Made by a program: the position numbers and the translations under genes. Of a DNA stretch of 63,447 bases, positions 54,052 through 62,195 are shown one piece after another. The stretch comes from Chitinophagaceae bacterium (GTDB lineage Bacteria; Bacteroidota; Bacteroidia; Chitinophagales; Chitinophagaceae): assembly GCA_947447825.1 (NCBI GenBank), contig CANFLL010000011.1:1-63447 (forward strand), in the 5' to 3' direction. Position 1 is the first letter of the stretch. Every line of letters begins with the position of its first letter. The notes under the pieces were generated by a model. It made no database searches. It had not been told where the DNA came from and worked only from the letters and a program-made list of their open reading frames with translations.

Positions 54052-54714
54052 ATGAATATGCTTTTAAAAACTCATCCACTACACAGATTATTATTAAGTT
54101 TAGCAATGGCAATCATTCTCCATTTTTCTATTATTAGTTTTCATTTTACCGCTGTATTGCATATTATGGTTCTTTGGGATGTGTTTGCTCTCACAATGGT
54201 TGCCTCTAGTTGGTTAATAATTTTTACACGTACTCCACAAGAAATAAGACATCTTGCCAAAAATGAAGATGGAAGCTTATTATATGTTTACACAATAATA
54301 CTCACAGCTTCCTTTGCAAGTATGATAGCTGTTTTAATGCTGATGATTACACACGAATCGGGGGGAATTTCTAAAATTGTTTATTTACCACTTTCTATCG
54401 GAGGACTAATGCTTTCGTGGGTTTTGGTTCATACTACTTTTACGTTCCATTATGCAAGGGTTTATTATGGCAATGACGAGAAAGATAATTCCCAACACAA
54501 GGGTGGTCTTGACTTCCCTAATGAGAAATGCCCTGACTACGTGGACTTTGCTTATTATGCTTTTGTTATAGGTATGACATTTCAGGTGTCTGATGTGGAA
54601 ACAAGAACACGCAAACTTAGGCGCATCACATTATTTCATAGTTTACTATCGTTTAGCCTAAATACGTTTGTTATTGCATTGACCATCAATTTGATTGCTA
54701 GCCTAAAAGCATAA
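54052..54714 (+). CDS. DUF1345 membrane protein
   Basis: The 220-residue protein has about five transmembrane helices and the DUF1345 pattern: DVFALTMVASSWLIIFTRTPQEIRHLAKNEDG, then SWVLVHTTFTFHYARVYY, GGLDFPNEKCPDYVDFAYYAFVIGMTFQVSDVE and a final helix. Function is unknown; it is a common inner-membrane protein. The start is placed at the ATG 54052, since the preceding frame is not membrane-like and lacks conservation signs. A second ATG two codons on is equally possible. Confidence 0.85.
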   Translation: MNMLLKTHPLHRLLLSLAMAIILHFSIISFHFTAVLHIMVLWDVFALTMVASSWLIIFTRTPQEIRHLAKNEDGSLLYVYTIILTASFASMIAVLMLMITHESGGISKIVYLPLSIGGLMLSWVLVHTTFTFHYARVYYGNDEKDNSQHKGGLDFPNEKCPDYVDFAYYAFVIGMTFQVSDVETRTRKLRRITLFHSLLSFSLNTFVIALTINLIASLKA

Positions 54715-54773
54715 CATTCTATTTTTTTCAACCGAAGACTTTTTACTCTCGAATTTATAATTTCTATTCTTCT

Positions 54774-55979
54774 CTACACACTTTCAGACTGGAACAAAGC
54801 AGGTATTGTTTTAAGTATCAACCGAATATCATTAGCAAAACTGTGATTTTCTGCATATTTATTATCTAGCATCAATCGTTCATCTTCACTCATTTCTCCT
54901 TTACCACGTTTTTCCACTTGCCATAAACCTGTAATTCCAGCAGGAGCCATAAAACGGAGAGAGTATCTATCTGTGGTCAATTTCTCTGCCTCATACAATG
55001 GCAATGGTCTGTTGCCCACAATACTCATATCTCCTATCAAAACATTCCAAAGCTGTGGCAATTCATCAATACTAGTATTTCGAAGAACTTTACCTACTTT
55101 AGTTATACGTGGGTCATCTTTTAATTTAAAGAAAGCAGAACCAGCATTTGCTTTCTTAAACTCACTAAAACTCTTTTCGCACCATTGGTTATCATCAGCA
55201 AAAAAAGGCTTCTGACATTTTGTTCCTGCCCTCAAGCATTCTTCACACAATAGTAGGGCATCAATTTCTGAGGTTGTTTCTTCTTCTATTTCATCTGAAG
55301 TTGAAGCATATTGGTTTAAGTGTTGTAAGTCTTTCAATCGTTTATCAGCATTTACAAACATTGACCTAAACTTATAAAATTTAAAAATTTTATATCCCGT
55401 TCCTACTCGAAGTGAATAGTAAAAAACAGGCCCCTTAGATTCTAGTTTTAAAAGTATTATTACAATCAATATAACTGGAGATAATGCTAATAATGCAAAA
55501 CTTGCAAATGTTACGTCAAAAACTCTTTTTATAAGCGGTGTTTTAAAAACAGTTACTTTATTAATTTTCTCTGTTTTATGGAGCGACGTCCAACTATCCA
55601 TTAAAAAATTAACCCTTGTTTCCAACACTTTAGGCTTGACAGGAATTCTGAACACATCTGCCACTCCGAATTTCAAAGCTACTCCCAATGGACTGCCTGC
55701 AAGGTTTCTTGTAACAATAAAATAAGGAACATTATCAAAATGTTTGTTTTGAAGTGTTTGCAAAAGCGTAACGCCATTAGGGCCAAGAATTTCACTTTCT
55801 ACCAATACTGCTTTTACATTCAATTTCTCCCTTTCCCAAGTTGAAAAGAATTCAATACCTGTAGAAAATGTTCGTAATTGGCAACCTTTAAAGTTACAAG
55901 ACCTTATTACTTCGATGTTTTCTTTATGAAAAGCTATCAATGCAATATATGCTATGCCATTTTCGTGGGTACTACTCAT
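54774..55979 (-). CDS. Sugar phosphotransferase with degenerate receiver domain
   Basis: The 401-residue protein joins two parts. Residues 1-125 fold like a receiver domain, but the phospho-acceptor position reads VLVESEIL with Glu instead of Asp, while PVKPK keeps the lysine. Residues 150-400 are a WbaP/WcaJ-type sugar-1-phosphate transferase: KRVFDVTFASFALLALSPV, KIFKFYKFRSM, DPRITKVGKVLRNTSIDELPQLWNVLIGDMSIVGNRP and PAGITGLWQVEKRG. An insert (about 215-285) has four cysteines at 245, 248, 255 and 267. It starts capsule or O-antigen-like repeat synthesis on undecaprenyl phosphate. The gene for an intact response regulator lies 7 bases upstream. Confidence 0.86.
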   Translation of the reverse strand: MSSTHENGIAYIALIAFHKENIEVIRSCNFKGCQLRTFSTGIEFFSTWEREKLNVKAVLVESEILGPNGVTLLQTLQNKHFDNVPYFIVTRNLAGSPLGVALKFGVADVFRIPVKPKVLETRVNFLMDSWTSLHKTEKINKVTVFKTPLIKRVFDVTFASFALLALSPVILIVIILLKLESKGPVFYYSLRVGTGYKIFKFYKFRSMFVNADKRLKDLQHLNQYASTSDEIEEETTSEIDALLLCEECLRAGTKCQKPFFADDNQWCEKSFSEFKKANAGSAFFKLKDDPRITKVGKVLRNTSIDELPQLWNVLIGDMSIVGNRPLPLYEAEKLTTDRYSLRFMAPAGITGLWQVEKRGKGEMSEDERLMLDNKYAENHSFANDIRLILKTIPALFQSESV

Positions 55980-55986
55980 ACGATTA

Positions 55987-56400
55987 TTAAATAGTTGAAA
56001 TTTTTCCTGTTCTTCTCAAAATTGCATTTAACCTAGCCATTAATTCTCTAGGATTAAACGGCTTAACTAAATAATCATCAGCTCCGCCCTCCAAACACTT
56101 AATTTTGGTATCTGTACTTTCTTCACCAGATAAAACGATGACAGGAATGGAGCTAAAAAAACCACTAGCTCTCAATTGATCTAACATATCAAAACCACTC
56201 ATCCTAGGTGTGTTCAAATCTGAAATAATTATATCCACAATATGCCCTTCATGCAAATATGCCATTGCTTCAAAGCAGTCTTCAAAAATTGTCACTTTAA
56301 ACTTAGTATTCAAATGATGACTTAAAACCAATTGCATAGGTTTATTATCTTCTATAACCATTACTTTTAACGCCGTATTAGATTCTTGAGGAGTAGTCAT
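55987..56400 (-). CDS. Stand-alone response regulator receiver
   Basis: The 137-residue protein is a single CheY-like receiver domain with all active-site residues: the acidic pair in VMVIEDNKPMQ, the phospho-acceptor in DIIISDLNTPRMSG, the Ser/Thr in VIVLSGEES and the lysine in DYLVKPFNPRE. There is no output domain. It precedes the receiver-sugar transferase gene by 7 bases, so it likely passes a signal to exopolysaccharide synthesis. The cognate kinase is not in the window. Confidence 0.92.
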   Translation of the reverse strand: MTTPQESNTALKVMVIEDNKPMQLVLSHHLNTKFKVTIFEDCFEAMAYLHEGHIVDIIISDLNTPRMSGFDMLDQLRASGFFSSIPVIVLSGEESTDTKIKCLEGGADDYLVKPFNPRELMARLNAILRRTGKISTI

Positions 56401-56472
56401 CTTATTTCACTTTAAGGGTTATTTAGTAGCAGGTATTTAAAATCGATCAATAATGTTCCAAAAATATAAACT

Positions 56473-56502
56473 TTGCAACAGAATTCTATAATTATATTTT
56501 TG
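56473..56502 (+). promoter_or_regulatory. Promoter of mgsA
   Basis: TTG at 56473-56475 and TATTTTTG at 56495-56502 are separated by 19 bases, an exact match to the TTG / TAnnTTTG consensus of Bacteroidota. The gene starts 52 bases downstream. Confidence 0.65.
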
Positions 56503-56553
56503 TAATACAACGAATTTTTAAAAAGAAACATATTTTTTACTAAAATTTAGACA

Positions 56554-57015
56554 ATGAACATAACAAAAAAGTTACCCGAAAGGAAATGTATTGCATTAAT
56601 TGCACATGATCACAAAAAAGAAGACATGGTTCAATGGGCTACACACAATAAGCAAATACTTTCTAAACATGAGTTGTACGCCACAGGAACCACAGGTAGA
56701 CTGGTGGAAGAAGCCTTAGATAGACAGGTGAAAAAGTTTTTGAGTGGACCACTTGGTGGCGATCAGCAGATAGGAAGCCTGATTGCTACAGGTGATATTG
56801 ATATAGTAATTTTCTTTTGGGACCCGATGGAAGCACAGCCACATGATACTGATGTAAAAGCATTGCTACGTTTATGTGCAGTTTGGAATATCCCGATGGC
56901 GTGCGATCGTTCTACTGCCGACTTTATTATTACTTCTCCATTTATGTACGAAGATTATGAAGCTATCATTCCTGATTATAATGCTTATTTGAAGAGGAAT
57001 ATTGTAAGTCAATAG
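56554..57015 (+). CDS. mgsA: Methylglyoxal synthase
   Basis: MgsA converts dihydroxyacetone phosphate to methylglyoxal and phosphate, a bypass of glycolysis under phosphate limitation. The 153-residue protein has CIALIAHDHKKEDMVQW, LYATGTTGRLV, the catalytic aspartate in SGPLGGDQQIGSLIATGDID, and the family signature FFWDPMEAQPHDTDVKALLRLC. Length and motifs are exact for the family. It has a clear promoter and is closed by a hairpin at 57021. Confidence 0.96.
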   Translation: MNITKKLPERKCIALIAHDHKKEDMVQWATHNKQILSKHELYATGTTGRLVEEALDRQVKKFLSGPLGGDQQIGSLIATGDIDIVIFFWDPMEAQPHDTDVKALLRLCAVWNIPMACDRSTADFIITSPFMYEDYEAIIPDYNAYLKRNIVSQ

Positions 57016-57020
57016 TTAAT

Positions 57021-57079
57021 CGTATTACCGTTTACCGTCAACCGAAGTTCCCGCACGGTTAACGGTAAACGGTAATACG
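57021..57079. repeat. Strong palindrome between convergent genes
   Basis: Arms of 24 bp at 57021-57044 and 57056-57079 pair with one G-U wobble; the words TACCGTTTACCGT and ACGGTAAACGGTA make up most of them, with an 11-base loop. It is the cleanest member of the word-like palindrome class and lies between mgsA and the nucleotidyltransferase, where it could terminate both. Confidence 0.82.
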
Positions 57080-57086
57080 GTAAACC

Positions 57087-57821
57087 TCAAAAAAACAGCC
57101 CCTTTGCTTTCACAATGCTTTCTGGTTTGCCTACATCTATCAATAAACTATCCGAATGATTGAAGCCTTCAATGGTGTGGTTGCAGCAAAGACTCATATA
57201 AACATCTATCAAAGAAAACTTTCCTTGTTGTTCAATTAGGTTGAATATTTTGGTATTAATAACGTGAATACCACTAAACGCTTTTGCCACTAAGGCTAGT
57301 TTCTGCGTTTCGGTATAACTAAGTACTGCCCCTTTTTCTTCTTGCGTAGCCGTATTTTTCCAGCCACATAGTTTATTAGTGGCATCAAAAAGTAAGTAAC
57401 GGCTACTAGTTCTGTCGGTAATGGCTAGCGTTGCCAATGGATTATTTTCCTCATGTTTCTGTATCATTTTGGTTAGGGGCAAAGTAGTTAGCATATCTAC
57501 ATTCATCACCACAAAACTCTCTTCTTTGTCAAAATACCAAGCTGCCTTTTGCAATCCTCCTCCGGTTTCTAGAACAGCATCCGTTTCATCGGAAATAGAA
57601 ATCTTACTCCCCCATCCATTATTTGTTTCTATGGCATTAATAATCTGATCCGGAAAATGGTGCACATTCACTATCAGTTCCGTAATGCCTTGTTGTTGCA
57701 GGTATTCCACATTTCTTTGAAGCAATGTTTTTCCATTCACCACTGCCAAAGCCTTTGGATGATGCAATGTAAAAGGTTGCAACCTCGTTCCTAATCCTGC
57801 TGCAAGAAGTAATGCTTTCAT
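57087..57821 (-). CDS. Nucleotidyltransferase, MurU-like
   Basis: The 244-residue protein has the nucleotidyltransferase start LLAAGLGTRLQPFTLHHPKALAVVNGKTLLQ, the ETGGGLQKAAW loop and the metal-binding aspartate in VVMNVDMLT, then SGIHVINTKIF. MurU-type enzymes form UDP-MurNAc from MurNAc-1-phosphate. The role is supported by the neighbour at 57897, an AmgK-like kinase, since amgK-murU pairs form a peptidoglycan recycling route. Sequence alone would also allow other sugar-1-phosphate nucleotidyltransferases. The two genes are 75 bases apart. Confidence 0.82.
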   Translation of the reverse strand: MKALLLAAGLGTRLQPFTLHHPKALAVVNGKTLLQRNVEYLQQQGITELIVNVHHFPDQIINAIETNNGWGSKISISDETDAVLETGGGLQKAAWYFDKEESFVVMNVDMLTTLPLTKMIQKHEENNPLATLAITDRTSSRYLLFDATNKLCGWKNTATQEEKGAVLSYTETQKLALVAKAFSGIHVINTKIFNLIEQQGKFSLIDVYMSLCCNHTIEGFNHSDSLLIDVGKPESIVKAKGLFF

Positions 57822-57841
57822 AAATTTAAGTTCAATGGTTT

Positions 57842-57892
57842 CAAGTTACTGGTTGCTAGTTACAGGTAACCAGAAACCAGTAACCTGTATCT
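57842..57892. repeat. Palindromic repeat, same family as the one inside ispG
   Basis: This 51-bp stretch begins CAAGTTACTGGTTGCT and ends TAACCTGTATCT, the same words that bound 39258-39315 inside ispG. Its inner part forms a hairpin of TACTGGTT and AACCAGTA. Confidence 0.7.
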
Positions 57893-57896
57893 TTCT

Positions 57897-59336
57897 TTAC
57901 CTCACCCAGTTCTCCTGATTCGTATGCGATAAAACTACTTTTACCTTGTATTTATTGCGCAGATGCCTTGCTGTTTGTTCTGCCGCATAAACGCTTCTAT
58001 GTTGACCGCCCGTACAGCCAAAGTTGATGGATAAATGTTCAAAATCACGCTCCAGATAATTCTCAATTGACACATCTATTAAGTCCCACACACTATTTAA
58101 AAATGTATTCATCTTTGTTCTTTGCTCCAAAAAGTCTTGCACAGGCTTATCTTCCCCACTCAGTTTCTTGTATTCATCAAACCTTCCTGGATTATAAATG
58201 GCACGCATATCAAACACATATCCCCCGCCCGATTCATTATCACACGCAGGAATACCCTTTCTGTAGCTAAAACTATTTATCACTACGGTCAATGGGGTAG
58301 TTTCAATTGCTTGGATTGGCGTAAACCTTTTTACAATTTCATCGCTAGTTATTTGTTGTAGCAATGCCTCAAACACAGGCATTTCCAATCCAATCGTTTT
58401 ATTGTTTACAAAGAATTGTACATTCTTTAGAGCCAATGGAATGCTTGTTAAAAAGTGTGCCTTCCGCTCAAATAATCCCCTGAAGCCATACGCACCAAGC
58501 ACTTGCAGCAAACGTATCAATACATATCCATTGTATTGGCTCACAAATGCCGGCCTATCCAGTTTCTTTTCCAGCAATGCCTCAACTTCATTCATGTAAT
58601 ATTCCAAGAGGCTATCTTTCCATTCGTTACTCAACTCTGCTTTTGCTTGCCAAAGCAGACTAGCCACATCATATTGCAACGCCCCTTTCATGCCGCCCTG
58701 ATAGTCTATAAAATAAACTTCCTCGTCTTTAATCAGGATATTACGCCCCTGAAAATCGCGAAACATAAAATACTGATGCGCTGTTTGTCCCAGATAATTG
58801 CCCAATATTTCAAACTCATCCAGCAAAGCTTGTTTGTCATAAGGGATGTGGAGGGTATCTAGAAAGTAGTATTTAAAATAAAGCAAATCGCTGATGATGG
58901 CTTGCTTACCAAAAGCTTTTGCTGTGAGGCACCAATTATAATCGAAGTTTCTATCGCCCAAAACCTGCATCCTTACCAGTTGTTGCAGGCTTTTTTTATA
59001 CAGGCCGTACACATAATCATCCTTTCCGTGCTGCGTTATCTTATCCAGCAAGCTTTCTGCCCCTTTGTCTTCCTGTATATAAATGGTGTGCTCCTCGTTT
59101 ATACAATACACGGTAGGCACGGGCAAACCGGCCGCAATAAAATGATTGGTGAAGCTAAAAAAAGCATTATTCTCCTTCACATTCAGGTTGTAAGTGGCAA
59201 TGTACGAAGCGGAGTTTGTGTAAATGCGGAAGTATTGCCTATCGCTACCACTTTGTGGCAGCATCTCCAAACGAGAGATGGTTTCGTGTTTATAACTGGT
59301 AAATAGTTGTTCAATAGCTGTTGTAATCAATTCCAT
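57897..59336 (-). CDS. AmgK-like sugar kinase fused to a RapZ C-terminal domain
   Basis: The 479-residue protein has two parts. Residues 1-335 are an aminoglycoside-phosphotransferase-fold kinase like AmgK, with SGSDRQYFRIY, a catalytic loop FMFRDFQGRNILIKDEEVYFIDYQGG (Asp and Asn kept, the usual His replaced by Phe) and a helical lobe. Residues 345-479 match the C-terminal domain of RapZ: VINSFSYRKGIP, YVFDMRAIYNPGRFDEYK, SINFGCTGGQHRSVYAAEQ. AmgK phosphorylates MurNAc/GlcNAc at C1; in E. coli RapZ this domain senses glucosamine-6-phosphate. The pairing with a MurU-like gene points to cell-wall recycling with built-in sensing, which is inference. Confidence 0.85.
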   Translation of the reverse strand: MELITTAIEQLFTSYKHETISRLEMLPQSGSDRQYFRIYTNSASYIATYNLNVKENNAFFSFTNHFIAAGLPVPTVYCINEEHTIYIQEDKGAESLLDKITQHGKDDYVYGLYKKSLQQLVRMQVLGDRNFDYNWCLTAKAFGKQAIISDLLYFKYYFLDTLHIPYDKQALLDEFEILGNYLGQTAHQYFMFRDFQGRNILIKDEEVYFIDYQGGMKGALQYDVASLLWQAKAELSNEWKDSLLEYYMNEVEALLEKKLDRPAFVSQYNGYVLIRLLQVLGAYGFRGLFERKAHFLTSIPLALKNVQFFVNNKTIGLEMPVFEALLQQITSDEIVKRFTPIQAIETTPLTVVINSFSYRKGIPACDNESGGGYVFDMRAIYNPGRFDEYKKLSGEDKPVQDFLEQRTKMNTFLNSVWDLIDVSIENYLERDFEHLSINFGCTGGQHRSVYAAEQTARHLRNKYKVKVVLSHTNQENWVR

Positions 59337-59477
59337 TCGTCTGTTTAATTTAAAAAAACGAAAGTAACCCTATCTGATTATTGTTTTTGCATTATGGAGA
59401 ATATGTGGGGAAAGTGGAGGGGAAGTTTTTATTGGTATCAGGCTTGGAGAGTAAATTTCTAATTAGTGAATAGCTTA

Positions 59478-59801
59478 TTATTTTTTCAAATAAACCATAA
59501 TCAAACCAACGGTAACTGCTACTTGTCCTATCCAAAAGATAAACATCCACTTAATCATTTCAGATTTTGTCTCTACTATTTTAACCTCTAAGCTAGCTAT
59601 ATCTTTTTTGGTTGCAAATAAATTGTGCATTTCGTTTCTTAATATTTCCATGTCTTTATTTTGCAACGATTGGTATGATTGTCCTTTTTCCTCTATAACT
59701 TCTTTGGCTTTTACTTCAAAGTATTCAATTACAGTAGCAGCTTCTTGCTCTGAGAACTTCGATTTGAATATTTCATAAACCTTTAATTCCAGAGTACTCA
59801 T
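59478..59801 (-). CDS. Coiled-coil membrane protein, DUF1640-like
   Basis: The 107-residue protein is helical, with a central coiled coil (NKDMEILRNEMHNLFATKKDIASLEVKIVETKSEMIKW) and one C-terminal transmembrane helix (MFIFWIGQVAVTVGLIMVYL). This layout is that of DUF1640/CCDC90-type small proteins, usually of unknown function. It is a single gene on the minus strand. Confidence in the family is moderate, in the topology good. Confidence 0.72.
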   Translation of the reverse strand: MSTLELKVYEIFKSKFSEQEAATVIEYFEVKAKEVIEEKGQSYQSLQNKDMEILRNEMHNLFATKKDIASLEVKIVETKSEMIKWMFIFWIGQVAVTVGLIMVYLKK

Positions 59802-59939
59802 ATATTTCTATTTGAAACGAAACTAACCATTTTTATTTATAAGTGTTTTTTAAATACTAAGTTAAGATCAATAGTCAGCAAAATATCAAAGCTATTTAAC
59901 TACAATCCACAGTTTTTGCCATGGAATTCTTACGCCCAT

Positions 59940-60287
59940 TCAATTCGTGACAATTGGATCAAATTCTATAATTCCTTTACTTGGCATTCTTTCAAACACC
60001 CATTTTAAATCCGAACAAATTGTATCTAAATTACATGATACTCCTTTCGTCCCAGAAAGACCCCAACAACCAGTAGGATAAGCTGTGTAAGATTTAATTT
60101 TTGCCCATGAAAAACTAGTCCGCAATCTTGTTAGTTTTAATAAATCCTCTTGGCTTATAATAATAGTACTCGAATCTGAGAATGGTCGATCATCAAAAGT
60201 TAGTTTACAATCTTTTAGAGTTAATTCTTGAGAAGAAGATTTCAATGATATAATGAGGAATAATAGTAGATAAACAAGGTATTTCAT
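59940..60287 (-). CDS. Small secreted protein, unknown
   Basis: The 115-residue protein has a signal peptide (YLVYLLLFLIISLKSSSQ) and a mature part of about 95 residues with three cysteines (TGCWGLSG, VSCNLDTICSD and one near LKDCKLTF). No family is recognised. It stands alone between two other small envelope genes on the same strand. Confidence 0.65.
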   Translation of the reverse strand: MKYLVYLLLFLIISLKSSSQELTLKDCKLTFDDRPFSDSSTIIISQEDLLKLTRLRTSFSWAKIKSYTAYPTGCWGLSGTKGVSCNLDTICSDLKWVFERMPSKGIIEFDPIVTN

Positions 60288-60405
60288 GTTGAGTGTTTAA
60301 AATGTTAGACTTTGCTTGAAGTTAATTTAATATCTACCGTCAATCAATTTTTTCTTCCTTAAAAATAAATACAATCAACCCAAATAACACCCCACTTCCT
60401 TCCCA

Positions 60406-60437
60406 AACCCTTCTAGGATTTCAAATCCTTCTGGGTT
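60406..60437. repeat. REP-like hairpin, copy 1
   Basis: AACCC and GGGTT form the outer stem and AGGATTT / AAATCCT the inner stem around a single-base loop. Two further copies lie at 60946-60977 and 61276-61305. This one is just after the stop of the gene at 60448. Confidence 0.72.
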
Positions 60438-60447
60438 GTACAAAAAT

Positions 60448-60873
60448 TTATTTCTTATCTAAATCCCAATAATCAAATCTACCAACCCCTAATCTATCCT
60501 CATCCTTATTCATGTAAACAATAAAAGCATCACCACCAGTTTCGTAATGCCAATCGCCAACCTCTAATATTTTCGAACTATCCTTTACTTCATAAGTATT
60601 TCCTTCCTTTAAGGTTAACGTACAATACTTACAATTGGGATAATGTTTTAAATGATAGGAGCCAACATATTCTAATTGTTGTTTCTTGTACCCATCTTTC
60701 ATGCTCTTAAAGTAAAGAATAAAAAGTACTCCCGAAATTATAGAGACTAACAGATGAATAATCTTTTTTTTCTCAACAAAAAGAAATGCCAGTAGGTATA
60801 TAATTGCACCAAAACCAAGAGCAAAATATATAAAATAAATAAAAAGCTCTGTAAATGCGCTTGAATTACCCAT
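60448..60873 (-). CDS. Small inner-membrane protein, unknown
   Basis: The 141-residue protein has two hydrophobic segments (TELFIYFIYFALGFGAIIYLLAFLFV and IIHLLVSIISGVLFILYF) and a C-terminal beta-like domain with CKYCTLTLKEGNTYEVKDSSKILEVGDWHYETGG. The start is put at the ATG 60873, as the extra 27 residues from 60954 run into a REP-like repeat. I do not recognise a family. Confidence 0.65.
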   Translation of the reverse strand: MGNSSAFTELFIYFIYFALGFGAIIYLLAFLFVEKKKIIHLLVSIISGVLFILYFKSMKDGYKKQQLEYVGSYHLKHYPNCKYCTLTLKEGNTYEVKDSSKILEVGDWHYETGGDAFIVYMNKDEDRLGVGRFDYWDLDKK

Positions 60874-60945
60874 ACCTAATTTTTTTATTATTCCTCTAAT
60901 TTCTTCACCCACAAATCTACTTTCTTTCGCTATACTACCCCCGCA

Positions 60946-60977
60946 AACCCTCATAGAATTTCAAATCCTTTTGGGTT
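60946..60977. repeat. REP-like hairpin, copy 2
   Basis: This is the same hairpin as at 60406, with AACCC / GGGTT outer arms and a TCAAATCCTTTTGGG core. It lies at the left edge of the region holding array D. Confidence 0.7.
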
Positions 60978-61052
60978 GTTCATCGCAAAACTGCCCTTTT
61001 GCACAAATAAACAGATAAGTCGGGTTATAAAAGGGATACAGTATGCGACAGA

Positions 61053-61283
61053 AGTTCAAACTTATGCCACGGAAGTTCAAGCTTTTGTCACGAAAGTTCA
61101 AGCTTTTGTCACGGAAGTTCAAGCTTTTGCGACGGAAGTTCAAGCTTATGTCACAGAAGTTCAAGCTTTTGCGGCGGAAGTTCAAGCTTTTGTCACGGAA
61201 GTTCAAGCTTTTGCGACGAAAGTTCAAGCTTTTGCGACGGAAGTTTAAACTTATACGATAAAAGTTCAAACTTTTGCCCTGAA
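61053..61283. repeat. 21-bp tandem repeat array D (11 units)
   Basis: Eleven units of exactly 21 bp share AGTTCAARCTTWTG; the last seven bases vary (TCACGGA, CGACGGA, CCACGGA, TCACAGA). The two outermost units on the right are more decayed. There are no indels. Heptads such as KFKLLSR are readable on the plus strand and SLNFRRK on the minus strand, but no start is credible. REP-like hairpins flank the array on both sides, and it lies between divergent genes. Confidence 0.93.
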
Positions 61284-61305
61284 GGATTTCAAATCCTATA
61301 AGGGT
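61276..61305. repeat. REP-like hairpin, copy 3
   Basis: GCCCT / AGGGT form the outer stem and AGGATTT / AAATCCT the inner stem. It overlaps the last unit of array D and closes the right side of the region. Confidence 0.7.
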
Positions 61306-61752
61306 TGTGCATACCCCAAAGGCAATGCGCAAGCCTAGGTAAATTTTAGCGAGTGGAGTGGACTAGGTGGGGCATTTCATTTTTCTTCGTAGTCATTTTT
61401 CTTGCTTTAAACCTTTAAGGTAGTCTCGTTACAAGTAAATAACTTGTAATACTAATCTTTTAGATTGGCAGCAGAATCTAAAACCTTCGTTCACCACAAT
61501 AAGAGGCTTTGTTGTAATGACTATCCACAGTGTATGTGGTATTTATGAGAGAAACCCTTTTATTAAAAAACATTAGTGGTTTTAAAATAGTTTAATTCTT
61601 CAACTTTCAATCAATACGCTTAAATCATTTTGTTAGAGACTGAATGATTTTGTTACAAAAGAAAAATATTTAGTTGCTATTTAAATACAGTCTATATTTT
61701 TACCCACATATACATTATTAACTAACTAACATTTGATAAGTAGAAGTTGCGA
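61306..61752. other. Intergenic region after array D
   Basis: No gene is visible in these 447 bases. A TTG at 61674 with TATATTTT at 61693-61700 is a possible weak promoter for the lipoprotein at 61753. Confidence 0.45.
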
Positions 61753-62172
61753 ATGAAAAAGCTAATTATACCATTTTGCATATTAATTTTTTCGATGGGT
61801 TTATTTAGCTGCAAAGAAGAAATGGCAAAACAGACACTAGGATCGGACTATTACTTAATGGGTTATAAAGACAATCCTGCAAGTATCAGAATTGTGCATA
61901 GTGTGGGCGATAACTTTGAAGATGTTATTCTGGGCGAAATAGTGGATTATGACACTGACCCTTACTTTATTCTGATACATAGAAAAATAACGGATAAAGC
62001 AAAAGTACTTTTTGAAGAACACAAATTGTGGCAGAAACAATTGCAGGGCAATGACCAATATTGGATCATCGAAAAACGCTTTGATGGCATAACTGGTCCA
62101 TTGACATATCAAGAATATCTCTCAAAAAGAAAACAGCTTCAAGTTTCTGATGGCGTAAAAATTAGACAATAG
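61753..62172 (+). CDS. Small lipoprotein, unknown
   Basis: The 139-residue product has a leader ending in the lipobox GLFSC and a soluble domain of about 115 residues (SDYYLMGYKDNPASIRIVHSVGDNFEDVILGEIVDYDTDPYFILIHRK) of mixed alpha/beta type. I do not recognise the family. A TTG two codons upstream is in frame, but the ATG is the better start. Confidence 0.72.
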   Translation: MKKLIIPFCILIFSMGLFSCKEEMAKQTLGSDYYLMGYKDNPASIRIVHSVGDNFEDVILGEIVDYDTDPYFILIHRKITDKAKVLFEEHKLWQKQLQGNDQYWIIEKRFDGITGPLTYQEYLSKRKQLQVSDGVKIRQ

Positions 62173-62195
62173 GCTTTTTAAACATGAAATTAGAA

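Noticed and set aside
57897-59336. Plus-strand frames inside the AmgK-RapZ gene
   Set aside because: They are shadows of a well-supported coding region.
21397-61283. CRISPR interpretation of the 21-bp arrays
   Set aside because: There are no unique spacers of 30-40 bases, the units are contiguous, and no cas genes are present.
60961-61332. 123-residue basic/aromatic heptad frame over array D
   Set aside because: It starts in a REP-like hairpin and consists of repeat translation only.
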